64,000 bases of DNA. Source: Microbacterium sp. LWO14-1.2 (GTDB lineage Bacteria > Actinomycetota > Actinomycetes > Actinomycetales > Microbacteriaceae). The notes under the pieces were generated by a model. The model worked only from the letters and a program-made list of their open reading frames with translations. It had not been told where the DNA came from and searched no databases. A program made the translations under genes and the position numbers. Where the stretch lies: positions 1,550,001 to 1,614,000 of the forward strand of contig NZ_CP151633.1 in NCBI RefSeq assembly GCF_038397715.1, read 5' to 3'. Shown in pieces: positions 56,876 to 64,000 of this stretch (its first letter is position 1; every line of letters starts with the position of its first letter).

Positions 56876-58876
56876 TCAGCGCTCGGTCGGGGCGGTACCG
56901 CCTGCCTCGTCGACCGACTCGGCCGTGTCCTCGGCGAGCGCCGCGGGCGGGTCCGTCGGGGCAGGGGATGCCGCGGCATCCACCCCCGCATCCGTGTCCG
57001 CCTCCGGGATGATGTCGATCGCCTCGGTGGCCGTCGCGTAGACCTCGGCGAGGCTGTCGTCGACCTCGGCCTCGTCGATCCAGGCGAGGTCGTCCTCCGA
57101 GTGGTCGTACTCGACCGGCACGAGCGCGAAGTCGTCGCCGTACTCCTCGAGTCCGGCCATGACGCTGTGCCGCACGGCCATGCGCGCGTAGCGCTCGCGC
57201 AGGATCATCGGGTCGCGACGCAGGTCCTTCATGAAGGCGACCATCATGAACGCCATGATCACCGCGAACGGCAGCGCGGCGATGATCGTCACGTTCTGCA
57301 GCGAGCGCAGACCGCTGCCCTCTTCGCCGCTGACGAGCAGCACGGCGGCGATGACTCCGACGAGCACACCCCACACGACCGCGACCCAGCGTGACGGGTC
57401 GGGGCGGCCCTGCTGCGACAGCGTGCCCATCACGAGAGACGCGGAATCGGCGCCGGTGATGAAGAAGATCGAGATCAGCAGGATCAGCAGGATGCTGGTG
57501 ATCAGCGGGAACGGAAGGTTCTCGAGCACGCCGAACAGCACCTCCTCCGGCGGGTCGACCGTGAGGCCGGCACCGTCCATCTGCTGCTGGATCGCCGTGG
57601 TGCCGAAGATCGCGAACCAGACGAGCGAGATCACGGCCGGCACCACGATGACGACCGACACGAACTGGCGCAGCGTGCGTCCGCGCGAGATCTTCGCGAT
57701 GAACATGCCGACGAACGGCGACCACGAGATCCACCACGCCCAGTAGAAGATCGTCCAGGTCGAGAGGAACATCTGCGTCTCGTCGCCCTGGGATGCCGAG
57801 CGCGCGATCATCTGCGGCAGGTCGCCGAGGAACTGCACGGCCACCGAGGGGATGACGTTGAGGATCAGCAGCGTCGGCCCGACGAAGAACACGAAGAACG
57901 CCAGCACGAGGGCGGCGACCGCGTTGATGTTCGACAGCGCGCGGATGCCCTTCGAGACGCCCGACACGGCCGACGCGATGAAGCAGGCGGTGAGCACCGC
58001 GATCGCCGCGATGAGGACGCCGTTGCCGAGCTCGCCGATGCCGCTGACGATCTCGACGCCGTGTCCGATCTGCAGCGCGCCGAGGCCGAGCGACGCGGCC
58101 GTGCCGAACAGGGTGACGATGATCGAGAAGATGTCGATGGTGCGGCCGAGCGGTCCGGTGGTGCGCCCCTCGCCGAGCAGCGGAGCGAAGATCGACGAGA
58201 TCAGCGGGGTGCGGCCGCGGCGGAAAGCGCCGTAGGCGATCGCGCCGCCGACCAGCGCGTAGAACGCCCACGCCTGCGGACCCCAGTGGTACAGCACCTG
58301 GGCCTGGGCGGTGTGCATGGCCTCGAGCGTGTTCGCCTCGACCGTGCCCGGCGGCGGCGACTCGAAGAACGTCAGCGGCTCGGCGGCGCCCCAGAAGACC
58401 AGGCCGATGCCCATGCCCGCGGCGAAGAGCATCGAGATCCACGAGAACATCGAGAACTCGGGCTCCTCGTCGTCGCGACCGAGCGGGATGCGTCCGTACC
58501 GGCTGAAGCCGATGAACAGCATGAACACGAGGATGACGGTCGCGATCGTCGTGAAGAAGAATCCGAAGTACTCGACCACCCATGCGAGCACCGCCGACGT
58601 CGTGCCGGCGAGGTTGTCGCCCGCGAACACGCCCCACGCGATGAACGCGATGGTGAGGGATGCGGCGACGCCGAAGACCAGCGGATCGGTGCGGTACCTG
58701 CGTCCGGTCTCCTCGACCGAGACGCCGGGCACGAGGGCCGGGTGGACGCTGCGCGGCGGGACGGCGGCGATGTCGCGGACGATCTTGCCCGCCTGCATCC
58801 CGGCCTGCCGCAGGGCTCCGGTGGTGGTCTTCTGAACGTCGGTCCGCGAGGGGGGTGTCTCGTCAGGAGTGTCCAT
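56876..58876 (-). CDS. BCCT-family glycine betaine/choline transporter
   Basis: 666 residues from the ATG at 58876 (MDTPDETPPS), with GGGAG just upstream. Twelve helices carry the BCCT signatures GMGIGLVFWGAAEPL, the Trp-rich TIFYWAWWISWSPFVGMFIAKIS, and GAGLTV-type loops. BCCT proteins import osmoprotectants by sodium or proton symport. Long N- and C-terminal cytoplasmic tails (the latter acidic, about 110 residues) are probably regulatory. Confidence 0.95.
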   Translation of the reverse strand: MDTPDETPPSRTDVQKTTTGALRQAGMQAGKIVRDIAAVPPRSVHPALVPGVSVEETGRRYRTDPLVFGVAASLTIAFIAWGVFAGDNLAGTTSAVLAWVVEYFGFFFTTIATVILVFMLFIGFSRYGRIPLGRDDEEPEFSMFSWISMLFAAGMGIGLVFWGAAEPLTFFESPPPGTVEANTLEAMHTAQAQVLYHWGPQAWAFYALVGGAIAYGAFRRGRTPLISSIFAPLLGEGRTTGPLGRTIDIFSIIVTLFGTAASLGLGALQIGHGVEIVSGIGELGNGVLIAAIAVLTACFIASAVSGVSKGIRALSNINAVAALVLAFFVFFVGPTLLILNVIPSVAVQFLGDLPQMIARSASQGDETQMFLSTWTIFYWAWWISWSPFVGMFIAKISRGRTLRQFVSVVIVVPAVISLVWFAIFGTTAIQQQMDGAGLTVDPPEEVLFGVLENLPFPLITSILLILLISIFFITGADSASLVMGTLSQQGRPDPSRWVAVVWGVLVGVIAAVLLVSGEEGSGLRSLQNVTIIAALPFAVIMAFMMVAFMKDLRRDPMILRERYARMAVRHSVMAGLEEYGDDFALVPVEYDHSEDDLAWIDEAEVDDSLAEVYATATEAIDIIPEADTDAGVDAAASPAPTDPPAALAEDTAESVDEAGGTAPTER

Positions 58877-58937
58877 GACTCCCGATTCTCCCATGCCGGC
58901 ATATCGGGGCCGGTTCGCGCCCATCGGTCGTCACCCC

Positions 58938-58980
58938 CGGTCGTTGAGCGAGGACGACGAAGTCGACCGAGACGAAACGC
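58938..58980 (-). repeat. Copy of the GTTGAGCGA / GAGACGAAACGCGG repeat
   Basis: CCGGTCGTTGAGCGA at 58937 and GAGACGAAACGCGG ending 58981 are the inverse of the 2958-2992 sequence. The middle has been replaced by GGACGACGAAGTCGACC. It lies in the spacer between two minus-strand genes. Confidence 0.7.
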
Positions 58981-59014
58981 GGCGACCGCTCGCTCAAAGC
59001 CCCGCGAAGCGGGC

Positions 59015-60703
59015 TCAGCGCGAGCGGCGACCGAGGCCGGCGAAGACGGCGTGCAGCAGCGGGAGCCCCGACGCGCAGATGAGGGTGATGCCGAGGGGTT
59101 CGAGCGTCGGCACCAGCAGCGCCCCGCCGACGAGCATCGCCGCGAACAGCACACCCGACCCGATGCGCCGGGCGATGCCCTCGAGCCGGTCGAGACGGCG
59201 TTCGAGTCGCGACGTGTCGAACGTCACGGTTCCCGCGTCGACGCGGGAGATGATCGCGTCGATCCGCTTCGGCAGGCGGTAAGTGATCGCGGCGGTCTCC
59301 ATCGCCTGGTCGGCCATGTCGCGCATGAGACCGCCGCTCTGCTCGCGCAGCAGGCGTCCGGCGTAGGGCTCTGCGGCATCCCACACGTTGAAGTCGGGGT
59401 CGAGGCTCGAGCACATGCCCGAGGTCAGCGACACGGCGCGGATGAGCAGCAGCATGTTCTTGGGCAGCTGCAGGGGCAGCGAGCGCACCATGTCGCCGAA
59501 CTCGTTCGCGAAGTCCGTGAACTCGCGCGGATCGACCTTCGCGAGTTCGGCGAACCCCATGCCGCCGAAGCGGGCGAACAGCGCGGTGAGCGCGCGTTCC
59601 AGCTCGCCGGTGTCGGCCGAGGGCAGCAGCACGCCGATCTCCTGCGCGGCGGCGACGAGTCCGTGACTGTCGCGCGCGGTCACCGCGATGAGCAGGGTGC
59701 GCAGCCCGTCGCGCAGGTTGTCCGGCACCTCGGCCATCATCCCGAAGTCGATGAAGGTGAGCCGGAAACCGGTCGGCAAAGACGCGTCGGGGGTGACGAA
59801 GATGTTGCCGGGGTGCGGATCGGCGTGCACGAAGCTGTGCGTGAACACCTGGTCGAACATGACCTCGGCGAACGCGTCGGCGACGGCCGAGGGGTCGATG
59901 CCGGCCGCGCGCAGAGCTTCCGTGTCGTTGATCTTGATGGCCGTGACGTCGGAGAGAGTGAGCACCCGTCGGGTCGAGCGCTCCCAGACGATCTCGGGGG
60001 CGTCGATGCGCGGATCGTCGGCGAAGTTCTCCCGGAAGCGCTCGGCGCTGCGGGCCTCGTGCAGGTAGTCGATCTCCTCGAAGCTCGTCGCGGCGAACTC
60101 CTCGACGAGGGCGGGCGCGTCGACGCGGTCCGACACGAACCGCACGCGCATCGCCCAGCGCGAGACGCGGCGCAGGGCGGCGAGGTCGACCGCGACGATC
60201 CCGTCGATGCCCGGCCGCTGCACCTTGACGACGACGTCGCGGAGGCCCGTGTCTGCGGCATTCTGGTCGGACAGCCGAGCGCGATGCGCCTGGCCGAGGG
60301 ATGCCGCGGCGACCGGCGTCTCGTCGAACCAGGCGAACACGCGGGTCAGCGGGGCGCCGAGTTCGGCTTCCGCGACGCGGCGGATGTCGGGGAAGGGGAC
60401 GGCCGGCACCTCGTCCTGCAGCCCCTCGAGCTCCTTGGTGATCTCGGGCGGCAGCACGTCGAGGCGCGACGACATGAACTGCCCGACCTTGATCATCAGA
60501 CCGCCGAGGTCGATCGCGAGGCTGTGGAACCGCCGCGCGAAGCGCTGCATGCGCGACCCGCGGGTCCGCTCGGCGATGCCGGCGAGTCCGAACCGTGGGA
60601 GCACGAGTTCGAACCACCAGATCGCGATGAACTCGCGGGCCGCGAACGACACGATGCGGCGGTAGCGGGCGCGGTGGGCGCCCTGCGCCGCGGCATCCGT
60701 CAT
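59015..60703 (-). CDS. ABC1/AarF/UbiB-family atypical kinase
   Basis: 562 residues. Hallmarks are the KxGQ motif (KVGQ, 72-75), the Ala-rich AAASLGQAHRA near residue 130, HADPHPGN and DFG (IDFGMMAEV) near 310. Two C-terminal helices anchor it in the membrane. Members are ATP-dependent factors for quinone or lipid metabolism. It overlaps no neighbour; PadR lies 23 bp downstream on the same strand. Confidence 0.93.
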   Translation of the reverse strand: MTDAAAQGAHRARYRRIVSFAAREFIAIWWFELVLPRFGLAGIAERTRGSRMQRFARRFHSLAIDLGGLMIKVGQFMSSRLDVLPPEITKELEGLQDEVPAVPFPDIRRVAEAELGAPLTRVFAWFDETPVAAASLGQAHRARLSDQNAADTGLRDVVVKVQRPGIDGIVAVDLAALRRVSRWAMRVRFVSDRVDAPALVEEFAATSFEEIDYLHEARSAERFRENFADDPRIDAPEIVWERSTRRVLTLSDVTAIKINDTEALRAAGIDPSAVADAFAEVMFDQVFTHSFVHADPHPGNIFVTPDASLPTGFRLTFIDFGMMAEVPDNLRDGLRTLLIAVTARDSHGLVAAAQEIGVLLPSADTGELERALTALFARFGGMGFAELAKVDPREFTDFANEFGDMVRSLPLQLPKNMLLLIRAVSLTSGMCSSLDPDFNVWDAAEPYAGRLLREQSGGLMRDMADQAMETAAITYRLPKRIDAIISRVDAGTVTFDTSRLERRLDRLEGIARRIGSGVLFAAMLVGGALLVPTLEPLGITLICASGLPLLHAVFAGLGRRSR

Positions 60704-60726
60704 CGATGGTTCCCGTTCGTTCGCGT

Positions 60727-61350
60727 TCAGTCCTGAGCGAGGATCGTGTACAGCCTACGGCGGGCCTCGTCGAGCACGTCGATGGCCTGCTGCACCTGTT
60801 CGGGACTGCCGCTGCGTCCGACCTGGGCGGCGGCGGCCGCGAGGTCGACACCGGCCTTCGGCAGCGCGGAGAAGCGCGGGTCGTTGCGGTGGCCGTCCTT
60901 GGTGGAGCTGGACTCCCACGGCGCGGGCGTCTCGGTCGACTCGGAGGCGACGGCGCGACCGGCTTCGGTGAGCGAGTAGGTCTTGCGACCGTTCTGCTCC
61001 TCGGCCTCGATCAGGCCCTCGTCGGCGAGCAGCTGCAACGTCGGGTACACCGATCCTGCGCTGGGCTTCCACGATCCGCCGCTGCGCTCGGCGATCTCGC
61101 TGATGATCTGGTAGCCGTGCATGGGGCGCTCGGCGAGGAGCGAGAGCACGGCGGTGCGGACGTCGCCGCGGGCCATGCGCGTCCCACCGCTGGGGCGCTG
61201 CTGGTCGAACGACTTGCGCAGCTGGTCGAGCGCGTCGAAGAGCGCGCCGGCCGGACCGTTGGGGCCGCCGAAGCCGCCGGATCCGAAGATGCCGCCGAGC
61301 GGGTTGTCGCCGCCGGTGGAGCCGGTGCCGAAGGGGAATGCGTTGTTCAT
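60727..61350 (-). CDS. PadR-family transcriptional regulator
   Basis: 207 residues from the ATG at 61350, with GGGAGG upstream. A Gly/Asn/Phe-rich leader (FGSGGFGGPNGPAG) precedes the PadR winged helix VLSLLAERPMHGYQIISEIAE, with GSVYPTLQLLADEGLI. It is the fold of the PadR/Lmr group, which represses efflux pumps. A palindrome 43 bp upstream is a plausible autoregulatory operator. No pump is adjacent; the target may lie elsewhere. Confidence 0.93.
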   Translation of the reverse strand: MNNAFPFGTGSTGGDNPLGGIFGSGGFGGPNGPAGALFDALDQLRKSFDQQRPSGGTRMARGDVRTAVLSLLAERPMHGYQIISEIAERSGGSWKPSAGSVYPTLQLLADEGLIEAEEQNGRKTYSLTEAGRAVASESTETPAPWESSSTKDGHRNDPRFSALPKAGVDLAAAAAQVGRSGSPEQVQQAIDVLDEARRRLYTILAQD

Positions 61351-61393
61351 GATGACCTCCCAGTGCTGTTGGTGGAGCCGGTGAGCGATACTC

Positions 61394-61407
61394 AACGATA
61401 TATCGTT
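61394..61407. promoter_or_regulatory. PadR-type operator
   Basis: AACGATATATCGTT is a perfect 14-bp palindrome upstream of the PadR start. ATAT-centred palindromes of this kind are common PadR targets. Confidence 0.65.
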
Positions 61408-61509
61408 AAGTCTGGGCATGGGGTGGGAGTTTCGCCCGAGACTGCACGTCGGCAGACGCATCGCAACCCCCGTGCGCATCCATAGCCGACACTGATTGAC
61501 TGCTTCACG

Positions 61510-63096
61510 ATGTCGACAGTGTCCGAAGATCCCCAGTCCCCTCCCGCCGAGTCGTCCGCTCCCGAGTCGGTGCGCGTGAGCGTGGTCGTGCCCGTGTTCA
61601 ATCCGAACGAGGCGTTCGACCAGCTCATCTCCTCCCTCGACCGGCAGACCCTCGACCGCACGCAGTTCGAGGTGCTGCTCTGCGACGACGGATCCGACGG
61701 GAAGACCAGGGAGCGGCTGGCGGAGGTCGAGAGCACGCGGCCGTACGTGCGTGTGCTGTACCTGCCGCACTCCGGGTGGCCCGGCACTCCGCGCAACGAG
61801 GGCGTCGCCGCCGCGCGCGGCCGCTACGTGCAGTTCGTCGATCAGGACGACTGGCTGTTCGAGTCGGCGCTGGAGGCGCTGTGCGACTACGCCGACGAGC
61901 ACGGCTCCGACGTCATCGTGGGTAAGGAGGTCGGAATCGGCCGACCTCTGCCCCGCCGCATCTACCGCCGCGACGTACCGAACGCGCAGCTCGGCGAAGA
62001 CCCGCTGCTCGAGATGCTGACGCCGCACAAGATGTTCCGCACCGCGTTCCTGCGCGAGAAGGGCGTGCGGTTCCCCGACGGCAAGGTGCGCCTCGAGGAC
62101 CACCTCTTCGTGATGCGCGCGTACTTCGAGGCACGGACGATCTCGATCCTCGGCAGCGTCCCCTGCTACGCCTGGGTGAAGCGGTCGGGGAGTGCGAGCT
62201 CGGCGCGCATCGACCCGGAGTCGTACTTCCCGCACCTCGAGGCGGTGCTCGATCTCGTCGAGCAGTACACCGAACCCGGCCGGTTGAGGGATCGCCTGCT
62301 GCGGCACTGGTTCCGCGGCAAGATCCTCAAGCGGGTGTCGGGCAAGCGCATGGTCGCCTACCCGGCCGAGTACCGCGACCGTCTGCTCGACGCCGTGATC
62401 CCCATCGTGCAGCGCCGGTTCGGGCCGGGCGTCGACGCCGGGCTCGCGTTCCCCCAGCGGATCAGGGCCGCACTGCTGCGCGCCGACCGCCGCGCCGATC
62501 TCGTGACGTTCGCGCGCTTCGAGAAGGAGATGGACTGCCGGGTCACCGTCACCTCGGCATCCTGGTCGCGCGGCGGCGGACTGAGACTCGCCCTGCGCGT
62601 CGCCATCACGCGCGACGGGCGGGAGGCGCTGACCTTCGACGACGGCGCGCTGACGTCGCTGCCCGTGGCGTTCGACGGACTCCCCACCGGACTCCTCAAC
62701 GCAGGGCGGGAGCTGCAGAACGACCGCATCGAGCTCGTCGTCCCGGGCGAGGGCGACTCGGTCAGGCACGTGACGAGCGCGTCGTTGCGCAAACGGTCGA
62801 CCACGACCGTCGCGATCGACCCGCTGCGTGTCTTCGGCCCCGACGACGAGTCGCGAGAGGCGCGGATCATCGCGAAGGTCCGCCGCGCCGGATGGACCTT
62901 CGACGTGCCCCTGACAGCGGATGCTGCGACGCTTGCCGGCGCCGGACGCTCACCGCTCCTCGCCGGACGCACCTGCACGCCCGTCGCGACGAGCGGCGGT
63001 GCGGTCGAGCTGCGCCGCGTCTGGCCAGGCGGACGCCTCAAGGACGTGGCCGGTCGGGCGGTGCGCAGGATCCGGAGCGGCCTGCGGAAGCGCTGA
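61510..63096 (+). CDS. Glycosyltransferase family 2
   Basis: 528 residues. GT-A core VSVVVPVFNPNEAFDQLISSL, LLCDDGSDG, and metal motif QFVDQDDWLF near residue 116, with LEDHLFVMRAYF as the acceptor loop. From about residue 340 a beta-rich, Ig/carbohydrate-binding-like domain follows, as in teichoic-acid/TarP-like GT2 enzymes. It stands alone, divergent from PadR. Cell-wall glycan decoration is likely. Confidence 0.9.
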   Translation: MSTVSEDPQSPPAESSAPESVRVSVVVPVFNPNEAFDQLISSLDRQTLDRTQFEVLLCDDGSDGKTRERLAEVESTRPYVRVLYLPHSGWPGTPRNEGVAAARGRYVQFVDQDDWLFESALEALCDYADEHGSDVIVGKEVGIGRPLPRRIYRRDVPNAQLGEDPLLEMLTPHKMFRTAFLREKGVRFPDGKVRLEDHLFVMRAYFEARTISILGSVPCYAWVKRSGSASSARIDPESYFPHLEAVLDLVEQYTEPGRLRDRLLRHWFRGKILKRVSGKRMVAYPAEYRDRLLDAVIPIVQRRFGPGVDAGLAFPQRIRAALLRADRRADLVTFARFEKEMDCRVTVTSASWSRGGGLRLALRVAITRDGREALTFDDGALTSLPVAFDGLPTGLLNAGRELQNDRIELVVPGEGDSVRHVTSASLRKRSTTTVAIDPLRVFGPDDESREARIIAKVRRAGWTFDVPLTADAATLAGAGRSPLLAGRTCTPVATSGGAVELRRVWPGGRLKDVAGRAVRRIRSGLRKR

Positions 63097-63117
63097 CGCG
63101 CGGCATCCGTCTTCCGA

Positions 63118-63159
63118 GTCAGCGGGCGCGCGTCAGCGGGCGAGCGTCAGCGGGCGCGC
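63118..63159 (-). repeat. Three tandem 14-bp repeats over the map stop
   Basis: GTCAGCGGGCG(C/A)GC occurs at 63118-63131, 63132-63145 and 63146-63159. The methionine aminopeptidase stop (63147-63149) lies inside the third unit, so repeat copies encode the last residues and continue into the spacer. Confidence 0.8.
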
Positions 63160-63917
63160 GTCAGCACCTCCGCGCCGTCGTCCGTGATGGCGATCGTGTG
63201 CTCGGTGTGGGCGGTACGGCATCCGGTCGCGCTGCGGAGGGTCCAGCCGTCGGCGTCGGTGACGAGCTCGGCGGTGTCGGCCATGACCCAGGGCTCCAGT
63301 GCGAGCAGCAGTCCGGGACGCAGTCGGTACCCGCGACCGGGGCGTCCGTCGTTCGCGACATGGGGATCCTGGTGCATGGTCGATCCGATGCCGTGCCCGC
63401 CGAATTCGAGGTTGATCTCATATCCGGACTCGCTCAGCACGGTGCCGATCGCGTGCGACAGGTCGCCGACGCGCGCGTCGGGCCCGGCGGCGGCGATCCC
63501 GGCGGCGAGGGCGCGCTCGGTCGCGTCGATGAGGGCCAGATCGGCGGATGCCGCGTGCTCGCCGACCACGAAGCTGATCGCCGCGTCGGCCGCGACGCCG
63601 TGGAGCTTCACGGCGAGGTCGAGCGTGAGCAGGTCGCCGTCGGCGAGCACGCGATCGTGCGGCATGCCGTGCAGCACGGCGTCGTTCACCGCGGTGCAGA
63701 CGTAGTGGCCGAAGGGTCCGCGGCCGAACGACGGGGCGTAGTCGACATAGCAGGACTCGGCTCCGGCATCCTCGATCAGCTCTCTGGTCCACCGGTCGAG
63801 GTCGAGCAGGTTCACGCCGACCGCGGTGCGCTGCTTCAGCGTCTGCAGGATGCCGCCGACGAGAGCCCCGGTGTCTCGTGCCCGCTCGAGCTGGTCGTGG
63901 TTGAGGATCTCGATCAT
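63147..63917 (-). CDS. map: Methionine aminopeptidase, type I
   Basis: 256 residues, full length. It removes the initiator Met from new proteins. Metal ligands lie in the segments LTLDLAVKLHGVAADAAI (two Asp), GHGIGSTMHQDPHV (His), LLALEPW (Glu) and TEHTIAI (Glu). The gene is alone, behind a repeated operator and an adjacent divergent gene. Such placement suggests an accessory, regulated copy rather than the housekeeping enzyme of a ribosomal operon. Confidence 0.93.
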   Translation of the reverse strand: MIEILNHDQLERARDTGALVGGILQTLKQRTAVGVNLLDLDRWTRELIEDAGAESCYVDYAPSFGRGPFGHYVCTAVNDAVLHGMPHDRVLADGDLLTLDLAVKLHGVAADAAISFVVGEHAASADLALIDATERALAAGIAAAGPDARVGDLSHAIGTVLSESGYEINLEFGGHGIGSTMHQDPHVANDGRPGRGYRLRPGLLLALEPWVMADTAELVTDADGWTLRSATGCRTAHTEHTIAITDDGAEVLTRAR

Positions 63918-63943
63918 GTGCTGCGCCGCCCATCGTTGCGATA

Positions 63944-63976
63944 ACTATCCCGGTAATACTATCCCGGTATTAGAAT
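63944..63976. promoter_or_regulatory. Repeated operator between map and a divergent gene
   Basis: ACTATCCCGGTA occurs at 63944-63955 and 63958-63969 (14-bp period). TAATAC (63954-63959) and GTATTA (63967-63972) add inverted symmetry. TAGAAT (63971-63976) could be the -10 of the rightward gene, six bases before its ATG. Confidence 0.65.
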
Positions 63977-63982
63977 GGGCGC

Positions 63983-64000
63983 ATGATGGTCCGCCTGCCG
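63983..64000 (+). CDS. First codons of a divergent gene (cut by window edge)
   Basis: ATGATGGTCCGCCTGCCG reads MMVRLP and runs off the window. It sits seven bases after a TAGAAT -10 box and beside the repeated operator, so it may be the regulator that acts there, translated from a leaderless mRNA. Only six codons are visible. Confidence 0.35.

Noticed and set aside
60727..62769. Long minus-strand extension upstream of the PadR gene
   Set aside because: It is antisense to the GT2 gene. PadR begins at the ATG at 61350 with a good ribosome site.

Overview
The window looks like a chromosomal segment of a high-GC Gram-positive actinobacterium, most likely Microbacterium or a close Microbacteriaceae relative. 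The reasons are very GC-rich third codon positions, dense operons joined by GTGA/ATGA start-stop overlaps, several apparently leaderless regulator genes, DtxR-, Zur- and PadR-type operators, a glycan-polymer surface protein ending in an LPDTG sortase signal, and the frequent octamer GGATGCCG. No rRNA, tRNA or CRISPR array was found. Species assignment is inference.

Layout. 0-4.5 kb: the 3' end of a kdpE-like regulator, a TspO-like membrane protein, a TetR gene divergent from an alpha/beta hydrolase with two palindromic operators between them, and an LPDTG-anchored three-repeat SdrD-B-like surface protein. 4.6-9.6 kb: a five-gene ferric-siderophore uptake operon (binding protein, two permeases, ATPase, siderophore-interacting reductase) behind a DtxR/IdeR-type box. 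9.8-16.4 kb: a cold-shock protein, a giant ATPase-LuxR regulator, a complete IS481-family insertion sequence with 6-bp target duplications, an SRPBCC protein and a FUSC permease. 16.6-20 kb: purine nucleoside phosphorylase and a Mtr4/Ski2-type helicase. 20-27.4 kb: seven divergent genes for glycan assembly (five or six glycosyltransferases and a WcbI-type enzyme). 27.4-37.7 kb: a minus-strand operon of GMC oxidoreductase, hydrolase/gluconate-2-dehydrogenase-subunit-3 fusion and SDR, linked through a 564-bp insertion to acyltransferase, D-Ala ligase, alanine racemase and a VanY-like carboxypeptidase, with a VanRS-like two-component system divergent from it. 37.7-41.2 kb: azoreductase/HxlR, an unusual zinc-ribbon SDR, and an ArsR-VOC pair. 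41.3-43.8 kb: two AztD-like lipoproteins behind a Zur box. 43.9-48.8 kb: an M4 protease with its emfourin-type inhibitor, RNase HI with an extra C-terminal domain, a DoxX-like protein, and an AHSA1-ArsR pair. 48.9-59 kb: an SDR, two MFS transporters, two MarR regulators, CsbD, a DUF2867-like NAD(P)-binding protein and a BCCT transporter. 59-64 kb: an ABC1/UbiB kinase, a PadR regulator, a GT2 glycosyltransferase, methionine aminopeptidase and the first bases of another gene.

The two most interesting assemblies are these. (1) At 31864-37670 a vanR-vanS-like pair faces vanY-like, alr, ddl and acyltransferase genes. This resembles a D-Ala-D-X resistance locus in which the two halves of VanT (membrane acyltransferase and racemase) are separate genes. 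(2) A 564-bp, lower-GC insertion lies between 104-bp direct repeats that duplicate the acyltransferase 3' end. It carries one small membrane-protein gene and a 7-codon leader, and appears to have split a seven-gene operon.

The intergenic spaces hold several families of long inverted repeats. Four of them share one geometry (two direct half-sites 19 nt apart followed by two inverted half-sites 19 nt apart) although their sequences differ. One such element has become the coding sequence of the alanine racemase C-terminus.
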